Positions 1 through 10,884 are shown, numbered from the stretch's first letter. The stretch is 64,000 bases of DNA from Epiperipatus broadwayi (GCA_028023455.1 JAQFVV010006705.1:188001-252000); one strand, 5' to 3'. Numbers and translations: made by a program. The notes: a model not told the origin generated them from the sequence alone.

Positions 1-53
1 TACTCTGGTTGGCACAGGGTGGCACTACTGTATGGAGAGTTTTGCCTTGTTTA
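1..53 (+). mobile_element. Fragment of group A HHR element (left edge of window)
   Basis: The first 53 bases match the end of the group A repeat unit at about 4170-4218, including the GGCACAGGGTGGCA and TATGGAGAGTTTTGC blocks. The ribozyme part would lie to the left, outside the window. This is a relic recognised only by similarity to the complete element at 3.0-4.2 kb. Confidence 0.75.
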
Positions 54-594
54 CCTTCAATATACTATAGATGCAATCTTTTATCTATAAGAAATAAATA
101 TAACAATGTTATTTCCTAGCAGAGTTTTTATTAATAATTCTTAAATAGACAGTCACATGCACTCTTTAGTCATAGTTTTCAAAGTCTGTAGCTTGTGCTT
201 TGATTTGAAAGTTTACTGCATACTTTATATAACATTGTAGAGTTAATAATATGATTAAACAATGCATGTGTCTATAGATGATGATTATTTGTTTAAGAAT
301 TAAAAAGAAATAAATTAAAAATTGAAAATGTTAATAAGTCTAAGCTACTTTTATGTGATTTACATTTGTAATACAACCTACCTTTGAGCAAAATCAATTT
401 TATTATCTTTATGGATATATGTTATCATTAAAAAACATTCAACTCTTAGATAATCCCAATGCCAATAACAATCAACAATTTCAAACTGTTGTCATGGTGA
501 CCTCCTTTTAACAATAAATATATATATACTCTTGTTTAAATAGTAAATTCTGCTGCCATAAATGACATACACTCATACTTATGATAAAAAAGGA

Positions 595-840
595 GTTACC
601 TTTCTTATTAAGTTCTTTTTGATTATAAAGAATATTGTCTTGAATAACTCAAACAGGAAGTGTGAATATTAATCAGTCGAATTATTCATTGTAAGATGTT
701 TGTTTAAGAGATTGATTTTAATTATCTTACAATAAATAATTAGATTAATATTTGTACCTTCTGTTTTAGGCATTTAAGACAATCTTTTTTATAACCAAAG
801 AGAACTTACTAAGAAAGTTGTCTACTTTTTTATTATAAGT
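595..840. repeat. Foldback element, ~75-bp arms
   Basis: The left arm (about 599-672) is the reverse complement of the right arm (about 745-818); both contain a diverged AAGACAATCTTTTTTATAACC block. The right arm and the 80 bases after it recur in direct orientation at about 1800-1985, so this is a dispersed family. No coding potential is seen. A non-autonomous DNA transposon or an inverted dimer retroelement would both fit. Confidence 0.65.
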
Positions 841-902
841 ATTGTCAAGTGCTAAGCAGGAGTATATGCCATTTACTATAGCAGTATTTACTATTTAAAT
901 GA

Positions 903-1262
903 TTGTAACTATATAGAAGGCAATCAACCCTTCTCACTATCACCATTAAACATTGGTGTTAAAACTGGAAGAATACTCTAGCCCCAACCATAAGATAGAG
1001 ACTTTAAAGAAATAAGAGCAAACTTTTTATTTCCAAACTTAAACCAATTTTAAGTCTCTAGAAATGACAGCATGATTTATAAATCAATCATTTAAGATTG
1101 GCTCATATAATAATATTTGAGTTTGGAAATAAAATGACTGATCTTATTTTCTTAAAGTCTCTATCTTGTGGTTGGTGCTAAAATATTCTTCCAATTTTAA
1201 CACCAATGTTTCAAAGTGTTCATGAGGAGGGTTGAGTGTCTTCTATATAGTTACAATCTAAA
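903..1262. repeat. Foldback element, ~360 bp
   Basis: Bases from about 905 to 1040 reappear as reverse complement between about 1125 and 1260, with paired landmarks TAACTATATAGAAG / CTTCTATATAGTTA and TTGGTGTTAAAA / TTTTAACACCAA. The centre (1041-1124) is unique AT-rich sequence. It directly follows the previous foldback and may be part of one compound insertion. No gene is seen. Confidence 0.65.
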
Positions 1263-1479
1263 CACTGCCTTTGTAAAATTTATTGAGTATTACATATTTA
1301 AGTAATTGTATAGAAATTTATACATACTCATGTTGTGTTTCATACATTTGCATATTTATTGCATAAATGTTTGCTATAAACTTTTAAAATAAAAAGGAAT
1401 TTCTTTATTTTGTTAAATAAAAGTCATTCAGTTTAATAAATATCTTACAATAAATAATTAGCTATCTTAATATATATCT

Positions 1480-1715
1480 GAGCACTTATTGCGTATATGT
1501 GTAGAGATGATAATCTGGACCAATTGATGATTGCTGGTTTGGCATGAAATATGTATATTGGTAATTATTTATCTTTTCAACATATATGTGTTCAAGGGTA
1601 TCAGTGATATGAGATAGGGTGGAGAGTTGCAGGTCACATGAAAGTCTGTGCTCATATACCCTATATATTACATATATTGATACATGTATATAATAAGCCT
1701 GTATTTCAGTTGTTA
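1480..1715 (+). mobile_element. Group R element with decayed hammerhead
   Basis: The element begins near the block GATAATCTGGACCAA and contains an HHR-like core at 1508-1571: UUGAUGA (C3 changed to U), stem II UGCU/GGCA with loop GGUUU, then GAAAU and a UUGGU strand that can pair with ACCAA upstream. The C3 change should disable cleavage. Downstream sequence matches the group R copy at 53.2 kb. An 83-codon open frame on the other strand is just translated repeat. Confidence 0.7.
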
Positions 1716-1794
1716 CATAGTAGAGATGTCCACCCATCCCTTGTATATATAATAAATGGATTATGTCCTAAACATGAGGGATCAGATTGATTAT

Positions 1795-1985
1795 ATATTA
1801 AATAAATAATTAGGTTAATTAATATTCACTTCGCCTGCTTTTGCTATCCAAGACAATCTTTTTTATAACCAAAGTAAACTTAGTAAGAAAATGGACCACT
1901 TTTTTATTATATGTATTATCAAGTATTAAGTAGGAGTGCATGCCATCTATTGTGCCATCATTTACTATTTAAATGATTAAGTAGA
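1795..1985 (+). repeat. Second copy of the 595-905 repeat
   Basis: This stretch matches about 735-905 in direct orientation, with shared blocks around AAGACAATCTTTTTTATAACC and TTTACTATTTAAATGATT. It shows the repeat is dispersed and that the homology continues past the foldback arm. No other content is seen. Confidence 0.6.
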
Positions 1986-2305
1986 AAGGTATAGGGATAT
2001 GTATATTGTGATATCTTGCATTTATGTATGTATTATCCATAAATATTCTTAGACTGAATTTATGCAAGCATTAATGCCTTTTATATCAAAATGTATTGAA
2101 TCCTGAAAATCACATGACTAGCATTACTCTAGAATGATCCGCCATCTTTAATTTTTAACATTATTCAGTGACACATTTATCACCTTTCATGAATATATAT
2201 TTTTCAAATAAACAAGACCGTTTCATAATATGTCCAAAATAAAATAACTACAATCTGATCACTTTCACTTCATATGAAAATTTGGAACAAATCTGGTCAA
2301 AAAAC

Positions 2306-2324
2306 GGGGGGGGGGGGGGGGGGC

Positions 2325-2363
<39 letters not shown>
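2306..2363 (+). repeat. Poly(G) tract interrupted by CCC
   Basis: Eighteen G, then CCC, then 37 G, followed by a short purine stretch and poly(A). It is extreme against AT-rich surroundings. It could form G-quadruplex DNA, or it may be a sequencing or assembly artefact. The proline-rich 61-codon frame on the minus strand is only a translation of this tract. Confidence 0.8.
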
Positions 2364-2364
<1 letters not shown>

Positions 2365-3000
2365 AGGAAAAAAAAAAAACAATCTTGTTTTGTTTTTCTT
2401 GTTCTTTCTGGTATTGAAAAAACGGAAATGCATTAATTGATTTTAATAGGAAAGTCAGTACTGTATGCCCTTTTTTGTATCTAACTTTTATATCCTTAAA
2501 GAACTATAAGAAATAACAATGCTTGAAGTGTGTTGGTGTTTTATCATCTTTTCACTGCATCTCTACTTCATTTTAGTGTACCGCAAATCTTTCAGTTTTT
2601 GGATCCTTTATTACTTACTAATGATCTACTGAAACAATAGTTGTCGCCATTTTTATATCTTTGATAACATTTTTGATATTCATTGTTAGTTATCTCACCA
2701 TAACCTTTTCCTTTTAATACTGTCATAATCCCATATTTTCACTATGTTCTTTAATTTTCCTAATGACTGGTATTGCTATTACGTGATGCCATCCACTAAC
2801 TTACAGTTATTGATATGTCTTCTACCACTCCTGTTGTCATGTTGATATTTGTCTATCTTATTACGTATATAGCACATAAGAGTAGGTAAATTTTAATATG
2901 CAGTCCTATGTAACATCTTTCTAAATACAAAATCAGTCTGTTCTATTCTAATCTAATTTAATCTGGCTTTTTAATCTCATTGAGATTTTTGAGAGCTATC

Positions 3001-3013
3001 TATATTTTAACTT
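3001..3013 (+). repeat. Left target-site duplication of group A insertion
   Basis: The 13-mer TATATTTTAACTT occurs here and again at 4219-4231, exactly at the outer edges of the composite element. Perfect identity supports one insertion event creating both copies. Confidence 0.8.
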
Positions 3014-3157
3014 CACATGATCACATTTCCTATACTAGCACATTAATTGTTGATAAACAGAGCAAAACTCTCCATATAGTATTGCCACCTGTGCTAAACA
3101 GAGTAATCAATGGATGCCAGAAGGCTTGTGCATAAAATCCCTATCTAATGCCTACTC

Positions 3158-3217
3158 ATCCAATATCCCCAGACTAGTTTCTGGCTTGTGGCCTTCGTCA
3201 GTGAGAAGCTTTGCATC
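3158..3217 (-). ncRNA. Hammerhead ribozyme motif A1 (type I)
   Basis: Minus strand: CUGACGA (3201-3195), stem II GGC/GCC with loop CACAA, GAAAC (3181-3177), a 2-bp stem III with loop UA, cleavage triplet GUC (3174-3172). The upstream stem I strand carries substitutions compared with A2 and A3, so folding may be weaker. Confidence 0.65.
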
Positions 3218-3600
3218 TGAGAGCACTGCATCTAGATCTTAGGATCTAATGCAACCCTCTAGCAACCACCTTTTATCTCTACTTAACTACTAAACTATGA
3301 GAATGAAATTGAAAACACAAAAAATATTTTCAATCTAAGCTCAATAGCTTAAATAGTCATATGGGTCTGAACTCAGTTCAGCACCCATACATTTTGGTGT
3401 CTTTGGCTCTTTTACAACCATAGCCACCACTATCCTATTAGGCAGGATTGGTGTTAAACCATTAAGCATCACATGATCACATTTCCTATACTAGCACATT
3501 AATTTGTTGATAAACAGAGCAAAACTCTCCATACAGTATTGCCACCTGTGCTAAACAGAGTGATCAATGGATGCCAGAAGATCTAGATGCAGTGCTCTCA

Positions 3601-3660
3601 GATCCAAAGCTCCTCACTGACGAAGGCCACAAGCCAGAAACTAGTCTGGGGATATTGGAT
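3601..3660 (+). ncRNA. Hammerhead ribozyme motif A2 (type I)
   Basis: Core CUGACGA at 3617-3623, stem II GGC/GCC, GAAAC at 3637-3641, short stem III (A-U, C-G, loop UA), GUC at 3644-3646 with predicted cleavage after 3646. Stem I pairs UCCUCA (3611-3616) with UGGGGA (3647-3652) and AUCCAA (3602-3607) with UUGGAU (3655-3660), separated by an AGC/UA internal loop. The base pair next to A9 is replaced by an A-A mismatch. Activity is inferred, not shown. Confidence 0.78.
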
Positions 3661-4056
3661 GAGTAGGCATTAGATAGGGATTTTATGCACAAGCCTTCTG
3701 GCATCCATTGATTACTGTGTTTAGCACAGGTGGCAATACTGTATGGAGAGTTTTGCTCTGTTTATCAACAATTAATGTGCTAGTATAGGAAATGTGATCA
3801 TGTGATGCTTAATGGTTTAACACCAATCCTGCCTAATAGGATAGTGGTGGCTATGGTTGTAAAAGAGCCAAAGACACCAAAATGTATGGGTGCTGAACTG
3901 AGTTCAGACCCATATGACTATTTAAGCTATTGAGCTTAGATTGAAAATATTTTTTGTGTTTTCAATTTCATTCTCATAGTTTAGTAGTTAAGTAGAGATA
4001 AAAGGTGGTTGCTAGAGGGTTGCATTAGATCCTAAGATCTAGATGCAGTGCTCTCA

Positions 4057-4116
4057 GATCCAAAGCTCCTCACTGACGAAGGCCACAAGCCAGAAACTAG
4101 TCTGGGGATATTGGAT
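4057..4116 (+). ncRNA. Hammerhead ribozyme motif A3 (type I)
   Basis: This copy has the same core and stems as A2, with CUGACGA at 4073-4079 and GUC at 4100-4102. It lies exactly 456 nt after A2, so the two bound one repeat unit. Conservation of both HHRs in the dimer argues for a functional RNA rather than chance. Confidence 0.78.
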
Positions 4117-4218
4117 GAGTAGGCATTAGATAGGGATTTTATGCACAAGCCTTCTGGCATCCATTGATTACTCTGTTTAGCACAGGTGGCAATACTGTAT
4201 GGAGAGTTTTGCTCTGTT

Positions 4219-4231
4219 TATATTTTAACTT
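4219..4231 (+). repeat. Right target-site duplication of group A insertion
   Basis: Perfect copy of the 13-mer at 3001-3013, directly after the last element base. Confidence 0.8.
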
Positions 4232-6025
4232 ATTTAGAAACTGGACTACTTACATGCTTTTGGGGTGTTCAAATGAGGAATTAACTCGCAAACAATTAAC
4301 TTTGCTGTAATTGTATTTTTTAAATATTCACGTTTTTGATTGGTTTAATATACATATTCTTTGGATTATCAATTTTTAATATAAGCCAATCATCTCACGA
4401 TTTATTATAATTCTGTTGATCTCCTCTTTTTTAACTTTTCCCATTCAATTTACTTTTTTTTTTATGACATAGCTATCTCATTTAGTGTTTTGCATGCGTT
4501 TGGTGCAGGGATAAGTTTGGGGCTGCAGATCACGGTCCAGCTCCGACACTTTTAATAATTAAACTTATTATCTACCAAAAAATAAACCATTCGATTCATT
4601 TTTATTATTTATATTTTTTTATTGATTTAAAGTTTCATTCTTGTAAGTACACTTGTGTGCCCATTCGCAAACATTCAATTAATTATAAAGGTGCGCCGTG
4701 TATTTAAATCTAAATTAGATTGCCATCGTTTAAGAGTTAAATTTCCTAAGTGAATTAATGTAAAGGTGTAGCTTTTTCATCTATTTATAATCTGAACTTT
4801 TAATAATCGTTAATTAGTAGTATAAAATATTACACTCAGGTTCATCTGTTTGTTTGTTTTTTTAAATTAGATTGGATGGCATCATTTTGCAGCGTCATTA
4901 AAAATATCATTTGCAAAAAACAATCATTTTCAAATTGATTCCAGAAGCTTGCTGTAAAAAATAGGAGATAAATTTAAAATTTTAAAAATGAATATATTTG
5001 TCTTTTTATCGTCTAATAAAATTTATTAATTAATATTTCCATATTGTTTTTTTATAGCTAGTGTATCACACAGACACGCGCACAAACGCGTATTAATTAA
5101 TACCTTCTGTTATAATAGTTTGGCTAGTAGATGTAATTAAATAGTAATGTTTATTAAATTATCATGGAAGTACATCTCCCCTTCCCACCCTCCCCCACCA
5201 AATATCTTGTTTAACCTTTCTTAAAATTGAAAAAGAATATTTTAAAATAAATATTTTTTACCTTTTAAACTTTAAAATAAATACATTTTTATTTTTTAAT
5301 TTTTAAAGTGCTACTTATATTAAATCCCAAGAGATTTGCAATTGATATATATACGAGTTGTGTATATATATATCAAATGCTCAAAACTAAAATAGGTAAC
5401 ATAATAAACCAAATACATCGATTCAAAATTAAATCATTAGCCAAAATCAAATTAAAAAATTAATTGCCATTTTGGCAAGAAAATAGTTGATAGTAATTTT
5501 TTTTCATTTGGTTGTGGCTTGCGATTTACTTTTAAACTGACGTACTTGGTTGAATATGTATTATACTTTGATTTACAAATTGTCAAACTGAATGGTTCAA
5601 CTGATACCCATACTCTCTCAAATTTTTAGCCAGAAACAACATGATCAAAACTTGGCAATCAACAATCTACCTCAGTTGTGATCTCTCATGATTTAAACCT
5701 TTATTTCCAACATTAAGACACACACACCCCCTTTCCATCAGATTTCACTCTTGGAAAACAAGTACCTGGACACTTCTTCAGTTCAGTCATCTTGATTATA
5801 TTTGAATATGGCACTCTTTAAATTTGAATTGCACGTCATTGAAGTTAACAACGTATCAACAACTTATCATATCATTATAGTTATAGCTTCATCAAACCTT
5901 AGCCTATAAATTGAATGTATTGTAAATATTTGTATATAGTTTATTGTCAGATTGAATAGTAATAATCATTAATATATTAGTCTGAAGTGTTAAAGGTAAA
6001 AATCGTGAGTGCAGAAAATTTGGCA
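4232..6025. other. AT-rich DNA without recognised genes
   Basis: Mostly A/T runs and short TA repeats. The stretch around 5555-5640 (ATACTTTGATTTACAA and following) resembles 62120-62180 and may be an old dispersed repeat. No frame with recognisable protein similarity is seen. Confidence 0.5.
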
Positions 6026-6029
6026 CCTG

Positions 6030-6150
6030 TAGGTCAAAGGATCATAATTTGCTACTGATGAATACTTTAGCAAGAAATGAAGATATATGTGGGAGACCAT
6101 GAGCTGGACCAATTGAAAGATGCTCATTCTGCGTGAATTACATTTTGGGT
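6030..6150 (+). ncRNA. Possible relics of two group R hammerheads
   Basis: At 6053 there is CUGAUGA followed by a TTTAGCA block and GAAAU, similar to the group R core but with a poor stem II. At about 6099-6145 the block CTGGACCAATTGAAAGATGC and a later CATTTTGGG resemble another R copy with a destroyed core. Both look inactive and the call is tentative. Confidence 0.35.
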
Positions 6151-6239
6151 CTTTTTTCTTTTTTTAGATGTTTTTATTTATGGGATTTAAAATATGTAAT
6201 GGACTAGAAATTTTAACTAGCTGATATATATATAACAAT

Positions 6240-6880
6240 TTTAAATTATAATTTAATACACTATACAGGCTTACACACACCTGCACGTATATAATGTAAT
6301 GTATAAGGGATTCGAACTCAGACTTTCATACGATCCTCAACTTTCCAAGCCATCGCATATTGCTGACCCACCTGATCACACACTTGTTGAAAAAATATTT
6401 CATGCTAAACCAGCAATCATCAGTTGGTCCAGATTACTATGTCCACACATGTATACAATCAATGCTCAGCTTTATATTAAGATAGCCAATCTTCATACTT
6501 TAATGGACATGCTTCAAACTACTCCAACCAACCCTTAACTCTTCAACCGTCCATTTCATTGAAAAACTGCTGATGAAACGTTCAAAGCCCATGTGAGTGC
6601 CAAGGTTGTCATCCTACCCATGTTGACCGTCAGTCATTCTGACCCCTCATGTACCGGGGAATAATCCATTTACATACATATGCGAGGGATGGGCAGACCT
6701 TTAACGCACTGTTTCAATATGTAATTTAATACACTGTACAGGTTTACCCACACCTGCACATATATAATGTAATATATAAAGGATTCGAACTCAGACTTTC
6801 ATACGACCCTCAACTCTCCAAGCCATCTCATATTGCTGACCTACCTAATCATACACATGTTGAAAAGATAAACAATTATT
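6240..6880 (-). mobile_element. Group R element, partial head-to-tail dimer (473-bp period)
   Basis: The block GGATTCGAACTCAGAC occurs at 6308 and again at 6781, and the flanking TTTAATACAC...ACACCTGCAC sequence repeats with the same 473-bp spacing. On the minus strand the block reads like a pol III B box (GTTCGAATCC), so a tRNA-derived origin is possible. An HHR core lies at the left unit (6417-6423); the second unit is truncated before its HHR. The 79-codon plus-strand frame at 6299-6538 is translated repeat. Confidence 0.7.
6398..6452 (-). ncRNA. Hammerhead motif R2, 3' part deleted
   Basis: Minus strand CUGAUGA (6423-6417), stem II UGCU/AGCA with loop GGUUU, then GAAAU. The stem III loop and downstream stem I strand seen in the 53.2-kb copy are missing, as if about 20 nt were deleted. 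Self-cleavage is unlikely. Confidence 0.6.
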
Positions 6881-6939
6881 TTAATTTATAAAAATGGTAA
6901 ATAGTAATTAGTAATAATATAGAAATTTAAGCCTATGTA

Positions 6940-7268
6940 TTTTTGATTACATTGTAATCATTATCCGCTAAATTTACACAGGTAAAAAAAAAAAAATAAC
7001 ACGTGATTTACCAAAAAAAACTATAGAGATCAATATTAGCGGATTGTCTATTTATTATGCTATCTTTAAATTGATTTATAAGAATTGCCTCTTTAATTTT
7101 TCTCTTTCTACGGAAAACTAAAGAGAAAAATTAAAGACGGAAACCTTTCTATAGTGAATAGATGATCCATTAATATTGATCTACGTAATTATTGGAAAAT
7201 CACATTACATCTGCTTTTCCCCATGTAAATTCAGTTGATAATAAATACAATGTAATCGAAAGTTTTTC
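6940..7268. repeat. Foldback/MITE-like element with GATTACATTGTAATC-type ends
   Basis: The end GATTACATTGTAATC at about 6950 is matched by ACAATGTAATC near 7250, and inner blocks (ATCAATATTAGCGGATTGTC against AGATGATCCATTAATATTGAT) also pair. The centre holds a strong hairpin, CTTTAATTTTTCTCTTT with AGAGAAAAATTAAAG (about 7092-7136). No coding capacity is seen. Confidence 0.6.
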
Positions 7269-7454
7269 TGCTTAAATTTCGTTATTAGAATTTATAACTG
7301 TTACTATAATCTATTTTTAGCAGGTAACTTATTTTATGTATATATAATATAAAGTATTCGTTATTAAAAACTATTGTAATAACAATAAAAATATAAATAT
7401 AACGGTTATTGTTATAATATATGTAGCAAGTTTTATTTAAATGCACCTATAGTA

Positions 7455-7580
7455 GTTATATTTTAATCTGGATGTAGTTAAAGGGGATTTGAACCCAGAC
7501 TTTCAAGATCCCTTTAGTCATTTCCATCCTATACAACCGACACACGTGACCACATACATACGAAAAGGATAAATGATCGT
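7455..7580 (-). mobile_element. Group R-like SINE fragment with B-box-like block
   Basis: The plus-strand block GGATTTGAACCCAGACTTTC matches the GGATTCGAACTCAGAC block of the group R units; on the minus strand it reads as B-box-like GGTTCAAATCC. Following sequence (CATCCTATACAACCGACACA) also aligns with group R. The HHR part is absent. Confidence 0.55.
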
Positions 7581-7984
7581 AAGTGTTAATGAATACTACC
7601 AAGCTTGTAATGGCAGTAGGTGTTTATTCGGAGAAACGCTTACGCGGTGAGAAATGGCAATATGATATCATTTCCATTTGATTGATATCTTATGAAAATA
7701 TGAGGCCCATATAACGAATATTAGTGAAATAATTTTATTGATTATACTTGACTTTTCTACATAATACTTAATTTTTATTATATATATATTTCAAAATATG
7801 ATAAGTGCTACTCTACAGGGTTTTCTAATGTGGATTCAAATTCTCTCCATCCATCATCAATATTCAACAAGTTTCCAATTGTGATATTTGAATAGGAAGT
7901 TGGGTTTCATTTTTAGTGAGGATAATTGGTGGATCAGAGATTTATTCTGAGAACTATATGTATAACAAAAGAGATTAGTAAACA

Positions 7985-8075
7985 GGCAAAAACTCTCCAT
8001 ATAATAGGGTGATCATGTGATGTTTAGTGGTTTAAGAGAGATTAGTCTGATATCATTTTCATTAGGCAGGAAATC
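7985..8075. mobile_element. Rearranged fragment of group A element
   Basis: CAAAAACTCTCCATATA is the reverse-complement end of group A, and the next bases, GATCATGTGATGTTTAGTGG, match group A in the opposite orientation, then drift. It looks like the decayed junction of an inverted copy. No HHR core remains. Confidence 0.5.
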
Positions 8076-8079
8076 AGTA

Positions 8080-9530
8080 AATTACTTTGATTGTTTTTAG
8101 TATTGTGTTTTAATTTTTTTTTAAAAAAATTATATTAATCCTTAATTGATGATTAAAGTTGATATCTGAGCTAAGGATAATCTGCAGTTTAATAAATAAT
8201 TAGGTATCATCATTGACATGTTGGTCCAAAATGATTGTTATCGAAGCTGTGAGAGCTAAAAAGTTTGGCACTTGTAAACCAAAGTGTAACCATATACATA
8301 TATGTGTATTTGAAATACTGTGGAAGGAAACTATTCTTCATACATGCTCTATAAAATTGGTGCACTTCTTAAATAAACCAATATTTAGTAACTGTGCTTG
8401 AATTAGGATTTGATTCTCATTGGGAGCCTGATTTTTAAATCAGCATAATATTTGCACAAATTCAGCTTGTATTCACAGAGACAATAAACTTTTTAATTTA
8501 TAATAACCTGTGTTACTAAACTTTATTAATCGGTATATATTGTATGTATATTCTTTACACATGTACTTTAAAATTTCTTTCCACAATATTCCATATGTAG
8601 AAATTGCTATATTATTAATTATTACTGATGTTCAAATCAAACCCAGATGAAAAGTCAGCCTTTTTCAATACACTTAAATGTTAAACTTCATAAAGTAGAG
8701 TTCATTTGTTTTTATTTTTAAAAATTTAGTAAATTAACTAACTCGCTGAGTGAGACAAAGATTTTCAATAAAAGACAGCACATCTTTTGACATTTGCTTA
8801 ACATTGTGTTTCTAAATCATCTGGTAAGAGATTTTATTACATGTTTAAAATGGCCAAATCCTGAACTAATGAATACTGATTTATTAATTTAAAAAAATAT
8901 TTGACGAAATCAGCATTTTCAAATAGATAGCTAAATCAAAGCAGTCTCCATGTTTGTGATGGATTTAATTCTTTGTAATCCAGTTTTTCAATCATTTGTG
9001 AGATTATTTTGAGGCAATTTTTAAAGTAACAAAAATATGATTTTTTGCATAAATTTTTGAAGGTTCATGGTTATTTTTACATAATAATTGTATAATAATT
9101 AAGTTTACATTATTACACTTTTATTTTACATGTATAGGTTTTATTTTTAAAAATACCAAATTATCAAATTTTAGCATAATATAAATATAATAAATAAATC
9201 ATTACAGTAATGACATCCATAAACCAACCACTAACATCATTATTGACACTAAGATGATATCTTTTAAGATATTCTAAAACTTTTAATGCAATTTCAATAA
9301 TTTAATACAGAATTTGATTGATTTATTAAAGATTCACATTTATTCTGTCCTGTTTTAAAAATAAATTCCAAAAAAGATTTTATTGATTTTCTGGAATTGC
9401 CCACCTGACTGTTTTTTATTAACCGTTACATGACAAAAATGTCTTTTGTTCTCATTTTTAGTTTGTTTGGTTTTCTTTCAATATTTTCTATGTTTAAATA
9501 GGATTTTTTAAAATGTTTTTCATCTGTAAA
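8080..9530. other. AT-rich DNA without recognised genes
   Basis: Nothing beyond short A/T runs was seen. A 62-codon plus-strand frame (8213-8401) has no recognisable similarity and is probably chance. Confidence 0.5.
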
Positions 9531-9532
9531 CA

Positions 9533-9648
9533 TATATTTTTAACAAATCAAATCCAATTTGTTGAATAATGTTTAATACTACAATTAATATATTTTTAAC
9601 AAATCAAATCCAATTTGTTGAATAATGTTTAATACTACAATTAATTGT
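9533..9648 (+). repeat. Perfect tandem duplication, ~58-bp unit
   Basis: The segment starting TATATTTTTAACAAATC and ending in CTACAATTAA is present twice head to tail with no visible differences. Identity of both copies suggests a recent event or an assembly duplication. Confidence 0.85.
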
Positions 9649-9863
9649 GGAATGATTACAAAAAGTGTCAACAAAGGAGAATAATGCAAATGACCCTGTT
9701 GAAGTGGTAATAATCTTTTATTAAATGCCAAATAACTGACTGGTATAGTGCTTCAATTTACAAGAAACACTGGAATAATCAATCATATATATATATATTA
9801 ATTCTAATATTTTCACAGATAAAAGTAAGGTTTTTTTCTTTTTACTTTAAAACAGAGGAGGTT

Positions 9864-9917
9864 GGATAAAGCTCTGATGAAGACTGCTGGATAGTCGAAA
9901 CTGTAAGGAAAATAAAG
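9864..9917 (+). ncRNA. Hammerhead-like motif, ungrouped
   Basis: CUGAUGA at 9874-9880, a 4-bp stem II GACU/AGUC with loop GCUGGAU (one extra A before it), then GAAAC at 9897-9901 and UGUA. Stem III would have a one-base loop and stem I pairs poorly, so it might act only as a dimer or be decayed. It belongs to neither group A, B nor R. Confidence 0.4.
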
Positions 9918-10884
9918 AAGATTTTTAAGAAAATTTGTTTACATTGAAGTGTATATAAAAAAAAGTATTATAAGCAATATATTTATATGAATATGTGAAG
10001 ATATGCAAAGAAAGTGAAAGAGAAGACTAAGAGAATAATCAATCATCAAAATGTTGTTAATGTCAATATCTTTGCATCTTGTTATATCACCAAGAAAAAA
10101 TGAAATGACCTGACAATTGGACTAATTTCAAATCTGCATCAGTTAAAGGGCTGCTACCTGAAACCAAAATTCTGAGCTTAATTGTAATTTAAGTAACATC
10201 TGATCTTGAACTTTTTATTGGACTCCAGAACAATAAAATATTTATTTTAATGTAAAGGTACCAATAAAAATGATCCCAATTTCATTTTAATTCTTTATTC
10301 TCACCTAGATGTTTATCTATTAAGATTTCACTTTAGTAGTGACTTAGTTAAGATTTCTTTTAAGAAAATGAAAAAGAGTATTAATTATTCAGAAAAAGTT
10401 CAAACACTACAAGTGGTAGACTTCAGTCACTCTACCAGATAGTGTAGAATACAATTTAAGCACATCACTATTGATGTCTATGAAAAATTTATAAATATTT
10501 TTTTGTTTTATTTGAAAAGAAATTGGTTAATTTTTTACCAAAAATTATTAATTCCTCTTTTGGATTTTTAGGTCAGGATTGGTTACTTTTTAAGTGATGC
10601 AATGTCTGTCATAGCCGATTGATAGGCAAAGCTTAAAGTTTTATTTTTTCCCCTTTTTTATAGAAAGAAAATCAGGTACTACTCCTTTTGTCTGTCTTGG
10701 CTTAGTGTGTTTTAACACAGATGTAAGGTGGCAAATTCTGGAATGGGGGGGTCCTAGGATCGATTCCGATCATGGCACTCTTGGCCCTTAAGCTTCTTAT
10801 TAAATTTTGAGCAATAAATCCATTTGAATATTTCCTAAGTAATTCATCTTTGCATTTTGTAGATGTTTTTTATTGTTTTTTTTT

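Larger units (their letters stand above)
3014..4218. mobile_element. Group A retrozyme-like composite: inverted, head-to-tail dimer with three hammerheads
   Basis: The left arm (3014-3583) is in minus orientation and the right arm (3584-4218) in plus orientation; each is largely the reverse complement of the other. Within the right arm the segment from 3584 repeats after exactly 456 nt (predicted cleavage sites after 3646 and 4102), so a full unit lies between two HHRs. Such dimers are expected if a self-cleaving, circularised RNA was copied more than once round. The element encodes no protein. Flanking 13-bp repeats (3001-3013, 4219-4231) mark the insertion. Metazoan retrozymes are the closest known class; the inverted layout is less standard. 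Confidence 0.8.

Noticed and set aside
2248-2433. Proline-rich 61-codon frame
   Set aside because: Created by the poly(G) tract read on the minus strand.
6299-6538. 79-codon frame and similar frames at 1486-1737 and 30704-30895
   Set aside because: They share the sequence LSYDPQLS-like only because all three are translations of the same group R repeat; the frames are not conserved at their ends and the element has an RNA-type structure.
6569-6600. CTGATGAAACG as a hammerhead core
   Set aside because: No GAAA after a plausible stem II and no pairing stem I; chance match.
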